Shown here one piece after another: positions 1-6,687 of a stretch of DNA of 10,266 nucleotides. Source of the stretch: DYTH01 sp964552725. Its GTDB lineage: Bacteria; Desulfobacterota; Syntrophia; Syntrophales; UBA5619. The translations under genes and the position numbers were made by a program. The DNA lies in contig CAZKHU010000101.1 in NCBI GenBank assembly GCA_964552725.1, positions 1 through 10,266 on the forward strand, written 5' to 3'. Below the pieces are notes generated by a model, which searched no databases, had not been told where the DNA came from, and saw only the letters and a list, made by a program, of their open reading frames with translations. Each line of letters opens with the position of its first letter. Position 1 is the stretch's first letter.

Positions 1-40
1 TCGGCAAAGATGCCGTTGAAAGCAAATTTTCTTTCAGAAG

Positions 41-169
41 AGGTAATTGCAAAACTCCCCATTCTTGTCATTCCCGCAACGATTCTGAGCGGGAATCTGG
101 TTCTAACTGCTTGAAAAACCATATTCCCGATAGAAACATTCGGGAATGACAAATGGTTTTGCAATTGGC
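41..169. repeat. Palindromic MITE-like repeat inserted in the lipoprotein gene
   Basis: The outer arms are inverted copies: AATTGCAAAAC at 45-55 matches GTTTTGCAATT at 156-166, and GTCATTCCCG (68-76 region) matches CGGGAATGAC (141-150). Inside are two smaller hairpins, ATTCCCGC/GCGGGAAT (70-77/89-96) and ATTCCCGA/TCGGGAAT (123-130/140-147). The direct repeat TCAGAAG flanks the element at 34-40 and 170-176 and looks like a 7-bp target-site duplication. There is no room for a transposase, so movement would need one supplied in trans. The 'ATTCCCG...CGGGAAT' type is common in proteobacterial genomes. The exact ends are uncertain by a few bases. Confidence 0.75.
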
Positions 170-753
170 TCAGAAGGGACATTTTTCGGACCGCCTTCCG
201 GGAATGGCGTTGCGCGAGGCGGAGGGGCAGCTTGGGTATCGGAGTAAATCTCGATAATCGCGTTTTCAAACAGCGCCTTCCTGGTGAGGCCGGTGCTGAA
301 AAAGCCGATCTTGCCCCGTCCCAGGGTGAATCGGTCGGCAGTGATTGAGATCACCCTGCGCCCCTGGTTCATCCCGTAAAAACGCACTCCCTCGATCTGC
401 ATTCGATAAGCCGGCTGCACGTTGCCCTTTTGATTCTTCGGCGCCTCCGGTTCGCGGAGGAACCAAAGAGGGATATCCTTCATTAATTCAGAGTCATATA
501 TCCCGTCCATCTTCAGAATGTCGGTTGTAATCTCGTATGGAAAAACATAATATCCCCGGAAGGAAAGGGGCTCCTGTATGGTTGTGGCGTAATAATCCTT
601 TGCCTCCGCTGCTGTGGACTCGTTCATGGGCGGCAGTATCAGGATCGAAGAGGGGGGATACTGGTACAAAAGAGGGAACTTATCACCTTTCGTAACCATC
701 TTGGGGGCGCAAGCGCTCAAAGAGGCGCCTGTCAAAATCACCAAACGGTGCAT
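103..753 (-). CDS. DUF799-like lipoprotein, chimeric and truncated by a repeat insertion
   Basis: Predicted lipoprotein of 216 residues. The ATG at 753 is chosen because AGGAG lies 7 bases upstream and the short signal peptide ends in lipobox LSAC (Cys15). A TTG start at 822 would bury that signal. Residues about 33-101 (SSILILPPMNES, then GYYVFP and DIPLWFLRE) resemble the N-terminal part of the DUF799/GNA1162-type lipoproteins, a family of unclear role linked to the cell envelope. After Glu101 the family pattern stops. Residues about 113-172 (ISITADRF, KIGFFSTGL, FENAIIEIY) are a different beta-rich segment that I do not firmly recognise; a resemblance to LptC-type proteins is only an impression. 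Residues 195-216 are encoded by the inserted repeat (VIPECFYREYGF), which also supplies the stop. The product is probably a truncated form, and it may be non-functional. Confidence 0.7.
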   Translation of the reverse strand: MHRLVILTGASLSACAPKMVTKGDKFPLLYQYPPSSILILPPMNESTAAEAKDYYATTIQEPLSFRGYYVFPYEITTDILKMDGIYDSELMKDIPLWFLREPEAPKNQKGNVQPAYRMQIEGVRFYGMNQGRRVISITADRFTLGRGKIGFFSTGLTRKALFENAIIEIYSDTQAAPPPRATPFPEGGPKNVPSEPIAKPFVIPECFYREYGFSSS

Positions 754-1073
754 CGTGAGTCTCCTGTGAACCGGCCTTTGGGCGATGCGGCATTCGTGGA
801 TCATCTTGAGCGGAAATATCAATTGAAAATGACGAGGGGCAAAGCCGGGCGGTCGTCATTGCTGGAGCAGCCGCCGATCAAATAATAAGTCAGTGGCTGT
901 CCCCGATTATTGTTGGCGGGGGGGAAGAGGTAGCGGATGGCTGCGGCCGCACAGATGTTGAGAGAATTGAGCTGCCTGCCGTTTGTATTCATGCCCTGGC
1001 GTAATTAACCACTATCTTTTTGGCGTCATCTGATTTATATACGCACCCCAATTAACTGAGGAGATCAACGTTT
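754..1073. other. Intergenic region between divergent lipoprotein gene and hemE
   Basis: This 320-bp stretch separates the minus-strand lipoprotein gene from hemE. It holds an imperfect inverted repeat: CCGCCGATCAAATAAT at 871-886 pairs with ATTATTGTTGGCGG at 906-919, with a two-base bulge and a 19-base loop. A 57-codon minus-strand frame (992-819) has no usable ribosome binding site and resembles nothing I know. The AT-rich segment 1001-1041 (TTATAT at 1035-1040) could carry the hemE promoter, but I see no matching -35. The hemE ribosome binding site GAGGAG is at 1058-1063. Confidence 0.5.
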
Positions 1074-2108
1074 ATGTCACGAGCCGACAGATATCTGAAT
1101 GCCTGTAAAAAAGCGAGTGTGGACTGCACGCCCGTCTGGATCATGAGGCAGGCGGGGCGCTACCTTCAGGAGTACCGGGCTGTAAGGACCAAACACAGCT
1201 TCATTGAGGTGTGCAAGACGCCTGAGCTTGCCGTCGAACTTACTCTGCAACCCATCCGGCGCTTTGAAATCGACGCCGCCATCATCTTTGCCGATATCCT
1301 GCTGCCGCTGGAAAAGATGGGGATCGATTTCGAATTCACCAAGGACGACGGTCCCAGGATCAACAACACAGTCCGGACACGGGCCGATGTGGAAAAAATC
1401 CGGGCGATCAACCCGATGGAAGAGATGGCCTATCTGATGGACGCCATCCGGATGGCAAGGCGCGAGCTGAACGGCGTAGTTCCGCTGATCGGTTTTTCGG
1501 GAGCGCCGTTCACGCTGGCGAGCTACATCACCGAGGGAGGCGGTTCCAGGAACTATCTGTTCACAAAAACCATGATGTATCAGGAGCCCGCTACCTGGCA
1601 TTTGCTGATGGAAAAGCTGACCGACATGGTCATCGTTTACCTGAATGACCAGATCAAGGCGGGCGCTCAGGCCGTGCAGGTGTTCGACAGTTGGGTCGGA
1701 TGCCTTTCACAGGCCGATTATCGGGAGTTTGTGCTGCCCCACCAGAAACGGCTGCTGGCATCGCTGGACGCCTCGGCGCCGCACGTCCATTTTGCCTTCA
1801 ACGCTTCGCATCTGCTCAAGCTGATTCAGGAAGCGGGCGGAGATGTGATAGGTCTGGATTGGCGCACCGAGCTCGACGCTGCCTGGAAGGCGCTGAATTA
1901 TGAGTCCGGCGTTCAGGGCAACCTCGATCCGGTGGCCCTCTACGGTTCGCGCGAGTACCTCAAACGTCGGGTGCAGGAGGTCCTCGCCAAGGCGGAAAAC
2001 CGGAACGGCCACATCTTCAACCTCGGCCACGGCATCCTGCCGACCGCGCCCGTCGACAACGTTAAATACATGATTGACACTGTTCATGAGCTGAGTGCAA
2101 GAAAATGA
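1074..2108 (+). CDS. hemE: Uroporphyrinogen decarboxylase HemE
   Basis: Cytoplasmic enzyme that removes four acetate carboxyl groups from uroporphyrinogen III to give coproporphyrinogen III. At 344 residues it has normal family length. Both family signatures are present: PVWIMRQAGRY at about residues 20-30, with the substrate-binding arginines Arg25 and Arg29, and GFSGAPFTLASYITEGG at about 139-155. The catalytic aspartate is Asp74 in FADILLPLEKMG, and the conserved C-terminal histidine is His319 in NLGHGI. The start has GAGGAG ten bases upstream. It is the first gene of the cluster, and its stop overlaps the hemH start as ATGA, which suggests translational coupling. Function is near certain. 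Confidence 0.97.
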   Translation: MSRADRYLNACKKASVDCTPVWIMRQAGRYLQEYRAVRTKHSFIEVCKTPELAVELTLQPIRRFEIDAAIIFADILLPLEKMGIDFEFTKDDGPRINNTVRTRADVEKIRAINPMEEMAYLMDAIRMARRELNGVVPLIGFSGAPFTLASYITEGGGSRNYLFTKTMMYQEPATWHLLMEKLTDMVIVYLNDQIKAGAQAVQVFDSWVGCLSQADYREFVLPHQKRLLASLDASAPHVHFAFNASHLLKLIQEAGGDVIGLDWRTELDAAWKALNYESGVQGNLDPVALYGSREYLKRRVQEVLAKAENRNGHIFNLGHGILPTAPVDNVKYMIDTVHELSARK

Positions 2109-2992
2109 AAACCGCTGTCATCCTTGTGACTCTCGGCGGCCCCCGCGCCCCGGAGGAAATTCCGGAGTTCATCAGAAATTTTATTGGCAGGGAACTGCCC
2201 CCGCCGGCGCTGAAGGCCGTAAGCGAGCGCTACCGTTTGATCGGCGGTTTTTCGCCGCTTGCCTGCATTACCGAGGAACAGGCAAAGGCCTTGGGTGAGG
2301 CGCTGGGAGGCGAGTATTTCTGTATTTCCGCCTTCCGCCATTCCCGGCCTTCGATTGAAGAGGCCCTGGATAATGCCGCGGCACGGGGGGCGGAGCGGAT
2401 TCTGTTCCTGCTGCTCTCTCCTTTTTATACGAGCGTCACTACCGGAAATTACATCGACGTGGCAAAATCCCATATTGAAAAGCAAGCCCTCTGTGTGCCG
2501 GTCGAATTTATCCACAGTTGGCATGATGAGCCGCTTTTCATTGCAAGCTGGGTGGAGCAGATCCGCGGCGGGGGGATCGACGAGCGGGCGTTTTATCTTT
2601 TCTCGGCGCACAGCCTGCCGCTGAAATATGCAGACGAGCCGTACCGTCGGCAGATCGAGGAAACCGTCGAGCGGGTTGCCGTCAGCGCCGGCATCCGGAA
2701 TCATGCGCTCGGCTGGCAGAGCATCCCGGAGCGTCAGCCGGAACCGTGGATCACCCCGACCGTCGAGGAAAAAATCGGGGCTATCGCCGCTGCCGGTTTT
2801 AAAGAAATCATTCAGGTGCCGATTGGCTTTACCGCCGACCACATCGAAACTCTCTTCGATATCGACATCACCCACCGGCAGTACGCCCTGGCAAAAGGGC
2901 TATCGTTCCGGCGGATCGCCTCTCTCAATGCCGGGGCTGCTTTCATCCGGGCGTTGAAAAAGATCGTAACCAGGGTTAATGCTGATGAATGA
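2105..2992 (+). CDS. hemH: Ferrochelatase HemH
   Basis: Inserts ferrous iron into a porphyrin, the metal step of heme synthesis. The protein has 295 residues, slightly short for the family (usually about 310-340). It has the N-terminal VTLGGP motif, AFRHSRPSIEEAL (residues 76-88), the catalytic histidine His169 in FSAHSLP, and the acidic metal-site motif GFTADHIETLFDID with Glu248. WQS (204-206) is also a ferrochelatase feature. The start overlaps the hemE stop by four bases, and its 3' end overlaps the next gene. The family includes protoporphyrin and coproporphyrin ferrochelatases. Sequence reading alone cannot settle which this is; with a HemY-type oxidase and no visible HemQ, I prefer protoporphyrin IX. 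No transmembrane segment is apparent. Confidence 0.95.
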   Translation: MKTAVILVTLGGPRAPEEIPEFIRNFIGRELPPPALKAVSERYRLIGGFSPLACITEEQAKALGEALGGEYFCISAFRHSRPSIEEALDNAAARGAERILFLLLSPFYTSVTTGNYIDVAKSHIEKQALCVPVEFIHSWHDEPLFIASWVEQIRGGGIDERAFYLFSAHSLPLKYADEPYRRQIEETVERVAVSAGIRNHALGWQSIPERQPEPWITPTVEEKIGAIAAAGFKEIIQVPIGFTADHIETLFDIDITHRQYALAKGLSFRRIASLNAGAAFIRALKKIVTRVNADE

Positions 2993-4373
2993 TAAGAAAA
3001 TAGCCATAGTCGGCGGCGGCATCTCCGCCTTGGCCTGCGCCGTTGCCTTGAAGGAAAAAGGCTTCGACTTTACGCTTTTCGAGAAGGAAAACGCCGTCGG
3101 AGGCAAGCTCTTTACCGAAAAGATTGGCGGCTTTACAATCGAAGGCGGACCCGACAGCTACCTGCCGGAGAAGGTCTGGTCGGTGCAACTGATCAAAAAA
3201 GTGGGGCTTGCCGACCGGATGCTTTGTTCCAACGATGAGCGCAAGGGCACCTTCATCTACTCCAGAGGGCGGCTTCATCCTCTGCCGGAAGGGGTCATGC
3301 TGATGGTGCCCACGATGATCATGCCGCTTGCCAGGTCCCGACTAATCTCCTGGCCGGGCAAAGTGCGGATGGGGATGGAACTCTTCGTCCCGCCCCGAAA
3401 AGATACGAAGGACGAAAGCCTTGCCGAATTCGTTACGCGCCGGCTGGGCAGGGAGTGCTTGGAGAAGATTGCGGAGCCGCTGGTCGCGGGGATTCACACC
3501 TCCAATCCCGACAACATGAGCGTGCTGGCCACGTTTCCCCGGTTTGTCGAGATGGAGCGGAAATCCGGCAGCCTGATAAAAGGGATGGTCGCTGCGATGA
3601 AAAGGATGCCGCCGCCGAACCCCGCGGGCCCCAGGATGACCTATTTCATGTCGCTCAAAGGGGGTATGCGGGAGCTGGCGCAGGGGTGCCTGTCATACAT
3701 AGGCGCAGAGCGAATTCGGACCGGTGTGGCTGTGGTTTCCGTGGAGAAGAAAGGAAGCGGCTACCGCCTGACCTTTAGCGATGGTTCGACATCTGAATTC
3801 GATTCCGTGGTCATCGCCACCCCTGCGTACATAACAAAGGAAATCCTCGGCAAGCTGGATGAAGAGCTCTGCGGCCGACTCTCCGCAATCGCCTGGTCAT
3901 CCTCCGCGACGGTCTCGATTGCCTTCCGGAAAGAGGACATCAAGAAGCCGCTCCCCGGCTTCGGTTTCATCGTTCCCCGCGTCGAGAACCGGAGAATCAA
4001 CGCCTGCACCTGGAGTTCCGTCAAATGGTCGCACCGGGCGGCGGAAGATGCGACGCTGATCCGGAGTTTTGTCGGCGGCGGTCATCACGAGGAGCTCGTA
4101 TCGCTGGACGATGAGTCCTTGCTTGCTATCGTCCTGGAAGAACTGAGAGAGCTGATCGGCATTGCGGCGCCGCCGGTCTTTTCCAGGGTTTACCGCTGGT
4201 TTCAGGGGATGCCCAAATATACCGTAGGCCACATCGAACGCATCGCCGCCATAGACGAAAAATGCGGGATGCACCCGGGAGTCTTTCTGATCGGCTGCAG
4301 TTATCACGGCATCGGTATCGGGGACTGCGTAAAGAGCGGGTTTGACGCCGCGGCCGCCATTGCCGCCCGTTGA
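2985..4373 (+). CDS. hemY: FAD-dependent protoporphyrinogen oxidase (HemY type)
   Basis: Oxidises protoporphyrinogen IX to protoporphyrin IX using FAD; some relatives use coproporphyrinogen III instead. It is often annotated as hemG, although it is unrelated to the flavodoxin-like E. coli HemG. The N-terminal Rossmann motif KKIAIVGGGISAL is followed by an acidic FEKE about 20 residues on, then GGKLFTEKIGGFTIEGGPDS, all typical of this family and of the wider amine-oxidase fold. The C-terminal FAD-contact segment is GVFLIGCSYHGIGIGDCVKSG-like (about residues 430-450). I chose the ATG at 2985 because AGGG (2972-2975) lies nine bases upstream. The alternative ATG at 2979 adds two residues but leaves only a three-base gap. 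The gene overlaps the hemH stop, so it is probably co-transcribed with hemEH. Length (462) is normal. Confidence 0.93.
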   Translation: MNDKKIAIVGGGISALACAVALKEKGFDFTLFEKENAVGGKLFTEKIGGFTIEGGPDSYLPEKVWSVQLIKKVGLADRMLCSNDERKGTFIYSRGRLHPLPEGVMLMVPTMIMPLARSRLISWPGKVRMGMELFVPPRKDTKDESLAEFVTRRLGRECLEKIAEPLVAGIHTSNPDNMSVLATFPRFVEMERKSGSLIKGMVAAMKRMPPPNPAGPRMTYFMSLKGGMRELAQGCLSYIGAERIRTGVAVVSVEKKGSGYRLTFSDGSTSEFDSVVIATPAYITKEILGKLDEELCGRLSAIAWSSSATVSIAFRKEDIKKPLPGFGFIVPRVENRRINACTWSSVKWSHRAAEDATLIRSFVGGGHHEELVSLDDESLLAIVLEELRELIGIAAPPVFSRVYRWFQGMPKYTVGHIERIAAIDEKCGMHPGVFLIGCSYHGIGIGDCVKSGFDAAAAIAAR

Positions 4374-4591
4374 AACAGGCGCTTCCATTATGCCGTGATC
4401 ATGTGGAGATGGATATCCGGGACGTAAGGAAGGTGAATCCGGGAAAATCACGGATCAATCCGCAAAAATCAAAGAAAACGGACAAAGTGGAAGACAGTGT
4501 TAGATTGCCCTATCGACTTTGCTGTTGATAAGCGTCCTGAATAACACAGTATATAATATCTTGTTTTGGTGATCCGCTGGATGGAAAATAA

Positions 4592-4607
4592 TGGCATGAT
4601 CGTTGCT
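4592..4607 (+). promoter_or_regulatory. Sigma-54 (RpoN) promoter of pilA
   Basis: TGGCATG-N4-TTGCT matches the -24/-12 consensus TGGCACG-N4-TTGCW at all but one position. The invariant GG and GC are exactly ten bases apart. Transcription should start near 4618, giving a leader of about 130 bases. Pilin genes in Pseudomonas, Geobacter and related bacteria are typically RpoN-dependent and driven by the PilS/PilR two-component system, so the context agrees. PilR control here is inference. Confidence 0.8.
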
Positions 4608-4639
4608 TGCATAGTCAGCAATGACTTAAATGAAAATCA

Positions 4640-4705
4640 GGTAATTCAGACGAAAAGGGGGTGGTTAAGGAAAAAGTGGCGTAATCTTGTAATCGGGGAA
4701 TTACC
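4640..4705 (+). repeat. Inverted repeat in the pilA leader RNA
   Basis: GGTAATTC at 4640-4647 is the exact reverse complement of GAATTACC at 4698-4705. Both lie in the predicted untranslated leader. GTAAT/ATTAC flanking CGGGGA near 4690-4704 could form a competing local hairpin. This might affect mRNA stability or translation, but the stem is only eight pairs with a 50-base loop. Confidence 0.35.
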
Positions 4706-4747
4706 CAATATTGAGATTCAACCAATCAAACATAAAGGAGAACGAAA

Positions 4748-5152
4748 ATGATTAGTGCATTCTACAAGAAAAACAGCAAAGGTTTCACTCTGATCGAACT
4801 CATGATAGTTATCGCGATCATCGGGATCCTGGCAGCCATCGCCATTCCCCAGTTCACCGCTTATAAAAAGAGGGGTTACATTGCCAGTTGCGTTGCGGAT
4901 GGGAAGAATGCCCTGACGGGGGTTACGGCATGGGCAGGCGAGCATCCCGCTGATACTCCCCCGGCTGAAACCATTACAGGTACAACTGCCGGAACTACTT
5001 ATACAACTATCAAAGCGAGTGCCGGAAATACAATCACAATCGCAGCGGGTGCATCCGCAGGAACGCCCGGGGTGATCACCATTACCAGTTCAAACCTTGG
5101 CGGCAATTACATCGTGGCTGCCGATGGAACCGTAACCAATACCCTGAATTAA
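4748..5152 (+). CDS. pilA: Type IV major pilin (PilA)
   Basis: Structural subunit of type IVa pili, which act in twitching, attachment and, in some deltaproteobacteria, extracellular electron transfer. The 134-residue precursor has a short basic leader ending in Gly12. Prepilin peptidase should cut before Phe13 and N-methylate it. The mature protein has Glu5 and the canonical hydrophobic helix FTLIELMIVIAIIGILAAIA, then PQFTAYKKRGY. The 122-residue mature form is much longer than the 61-residue Geobacter e-pilin. Its last 60 or so residues are rich in Thr, Ala, Gly and Ser. There is only one cysteine (mature Cys36), so the usual disulfide-bounded D-loop cannot form within the subunit. AAGGAG lies seven bases before the ATG. 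The gene is monocistronic, between its own RpoN promoter and a terminator. No assembly genes are in view. Confidence 0.93.
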   Translation: MISAFYKKNSKGFTLIELMIVIAIIGILAAIAIPQFTAYKKRGYIASCVADGKNALTGVTAWAGEHPADTPPAETITGTTAGTTYTTIKASAGNTITIAAGASAGTPGVITITSSNLGGNYIVAADGTVTNTLN

Positions 5153-5200
5153 GGATCGCCAGCAGAAGCTTCTTATAAAAAGCATTATAGCGTTTGCCGG

Positions 5201-5237
5201 AACCGAGGAGGAGAAGTTTTCCCTCCTCGGTTTTTTT
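5201..5237 (+). terminator. Rho-independent terminator of pilA
   Basis: CCGAGGAGG (5203-5211) pairs perfectly with CCTCCTCGG (5222-5230) across a ten-base loop, followed by seven T residues (5231-5237). It lies about 50 bases after the pilA stop. The T tract is on the plus-strand side only, so it should not act efficiently on the convergent minus-strand gene. Confidence 0.93.
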
Positions 5238-5315
5238 ATTGCTCCGGCAGCATTTCTACAGGTGTATGTAATGACAGGCTGACTGGTCTCAGTGTCCTTT
5301 TTTCATGAAGAAAAA

Positions 5316-6653
5316 TCATATTTCTTGCAGCGGTTTGTTCGTCGGGAGTTTTTCTATCGCCTGCTTGAAAGAGGTCATGGCTTCGGACAGGGCGATAAAG
5401 GCCGGGGTGTGGGCGAAGGGCATCGTGTTGATTCCCCGTAGCTCCATTGCCTCGATTACCTGCTGAATGGTCAGGTCGTGGATGTCCCTTGCCGGTTGGA
5501 AGGCCCGTTCCTTGTCCCGTTCCGTTTCGGTCACCGACAGAATGCCGCTGCTAACCAGGTCGAAGAGGATTTCGTTGACTAAGCGGATCGGGAGTTCGAG
5601 ATCGCGGGAAATTTGCCTTGCTGTCGGGGGAGGCTCGATCCTGGCAAAGGTCTTTACCAGATGGTGGGCGATCTGGAGGGAGAGGAGCGTTTTGAGGCGG
5701 TGACTTGCCTGGCGCGCGTCCGGTTCGAACTCGTAAGTATCCACATTTTGGTGGGCGAAGGATAGTTCTGCGCCGTACAGAACAATCAGCCAGCTTATCT
5801 GCAACCAGCCGAGAAATAGGGGAAGCGCCGCAAAACTGCCGTATATGGCGTTGTAGCTCGCCGTTCCCACCTGCAATGTTATGTATGCCCGCTGGACTAA
5901 CTGAAAAAGGAGCCCGGCCACGATGCCCCCTGTGAGACCGGCCGGAAACCGGACCTTGGTGTTGGGCATGAATAGATAGATAAAGGTGAAAAGACCCGAC
6001 AGGAGGAAGAAGGGAAGCAGTTCCAGCATGGAAAAAATCAGAGAACTGAAACTTCCCAGAATGGCAATCTTTTCCAGGATCAGGGTGACCTGGGTGGTTA
6101 CGAAGACGGTGACGCTGCTGGCGAGGATAACCAGTACTGGGCAGATGAGCATGATCGAGAGATAGTCGCCCAATTTCCGGCTGAGGGGTCGATTTTCCTT
6201 GATGCCCCAGATATCATTGAACGCATCTTCAATTTGTCCCAGAACCTTGATCACCGCCCAGAAGAGGACGATCAAGCCGACGCCGGCTATCAGTCCTCCC
6301 TTGGTGTTTTCGAGGAGCGAATCAGAAAACTGAACGATCTTGTTGAAAACTTCTTCGTGCCCGGCCAGTTTGTCCCGCAGTTGGGCCTCGAGCATTTTTG
6401 CGAAACCGAACCCCTTGGCGATGCCGAAAGCCATTGCCGCAACCGGGACTATTGAAATGAGCGAATAGAAGGTGAGAGCCGAGGCGCGGAGTTGGCACTT
6501 GTCTTCGTCGAAGCCGCGAATCGACAGGATCAATACCCGTAAGAGATTAATCAGAAATGATTTTCCCGGTGACAGTTCCGTAAGCCTGATTCGCCAGATA
6601 TCCTTTTGGGCAAAACCTACGGCCCTGGAAAAGAATTTACTGATCCTGTCCAT
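5316..6653 (-). CDS. YihY/BrkB-family inner-membrane protein
   Basis: Integral membrane protein of the YihY/virulence factor BrkB family (UPF0761). It was once mislabelled ribonuclease BN, and its biochemical role is not established. Of 445 residues, about 50-300 form some six membrane segments. The family motifs are ASALTFYSLISIVP near residue 60 and YGSFAALPLFLGWLQISW followed by YGAEL near 270-295. Residues about 320-410 form a cytoplasmic winged-helix-like domain (TARQISRDLELPIRLVNEIL, then LVSSGIL), as in the longer family members. The ATG at 6653 has AAGGAG close upstream. It begins 34 bp after the chemoreceptor-like gene stops, so the two are probably co-transcribed. It converges on pilA. 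Confidence 0.9.
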   Translation of the reverse strand: MDRISKFFSRAVGFAQKDIWRIRLTELSPGKSFLINLLRVLILSIRGFDEDKCQLRASALTFYSLISIVPVAAMAFGIAKGFGFAKMLEAQLRDKLAGHEEVFNKIVQFSDSLLENTKGGLIAGVGLIVLFWAVIKVLGQIEDAFNDIWGIKENRPLSRKLGDYLSIMLICPVLVILASSVTVFVTTQVTLILEKIAILGSFSSLIFSMLELLPFFLLSGLFTFIYLFMPNTKVRFPAGLTGGIVAGLLFQLVQRAYITLQVGTASYNAIYGSFAALPLFLGWLQISWLIVLYGAELSFAHQNVDTYEFEPDARQASHRLKTLLSLQIAHHLVKTFARIEPPPTARQISRDLELPIRLVNEILFDLVSSGILSVTETERDKERAFQPARDIHDLTIQQVIEAMELRGINTMPFAHTPAFIALSEAMTSFKQAIEKLPTNKPLQEI

Positions 6654-6687
6654 GGAGCTCTCCTTTTTTGGGGGTGGACCTTCCTTG

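Larger units (their letters stand above)
4374..4747. other. hemY-pilA intergenic region with pilin control elements
   Basis: This is a 374-bp, relatively AT-rich gap. No clear intrinsic terminator follows hemY. A candidate PilR-type half site, GACAG (reverse complement CTGTC), is at 4493-4497, about 95 bp upstream of the sigma-54 promoter. A -10-like TATAAT is at 4552-4557, but the nearest TTGATA (4525-4530) is spaced 21 bases away, so a sigma-70 promoter is doubtful. A 61-codon frame (4566-4751) crosses the region but starts upstream of the sigma-54 site and has no good ribosome binding site. I treat it as chance. Confidence 0.5.

Noticed and set aside
1..35. Two small hairpins at the left edge (CGGCA/TGCCG and GAAAG/CTTTC)
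   Set aside because: Stems are only five pairs, and the bases appear to be former coding sequence of the truncated lipoprotein gene.
819..992. 57-codon minus-strand frame upstream of the lipoprotein gene
   Set aside because: The only nearby purine run is one base from the ATG. The composition looks random, and the frame overlaps an inverted repeat.
1707..2087. Long minus-strand frames within hemE, hemH and hemY
   Set aside because: They are shadows of well-conserved plus-strand enzymes and carry no recognisable motif or ribosome binding site.
2084..2875. 263-codon minus-strand frame opposite hemH
   Set aside because: It lies entirely opposite ferrochelatase, whose catalytic motifs are intact on the plus strand. 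Length alone reflects GC-rich codon bias.
4525..4557. Possible sigma-70 promoter (TTGATA and TATAAT) upstream of pilA
   Set aside because: The spacing is 21 bases, too long for a normal promoter; the RpoN site is a far better match.
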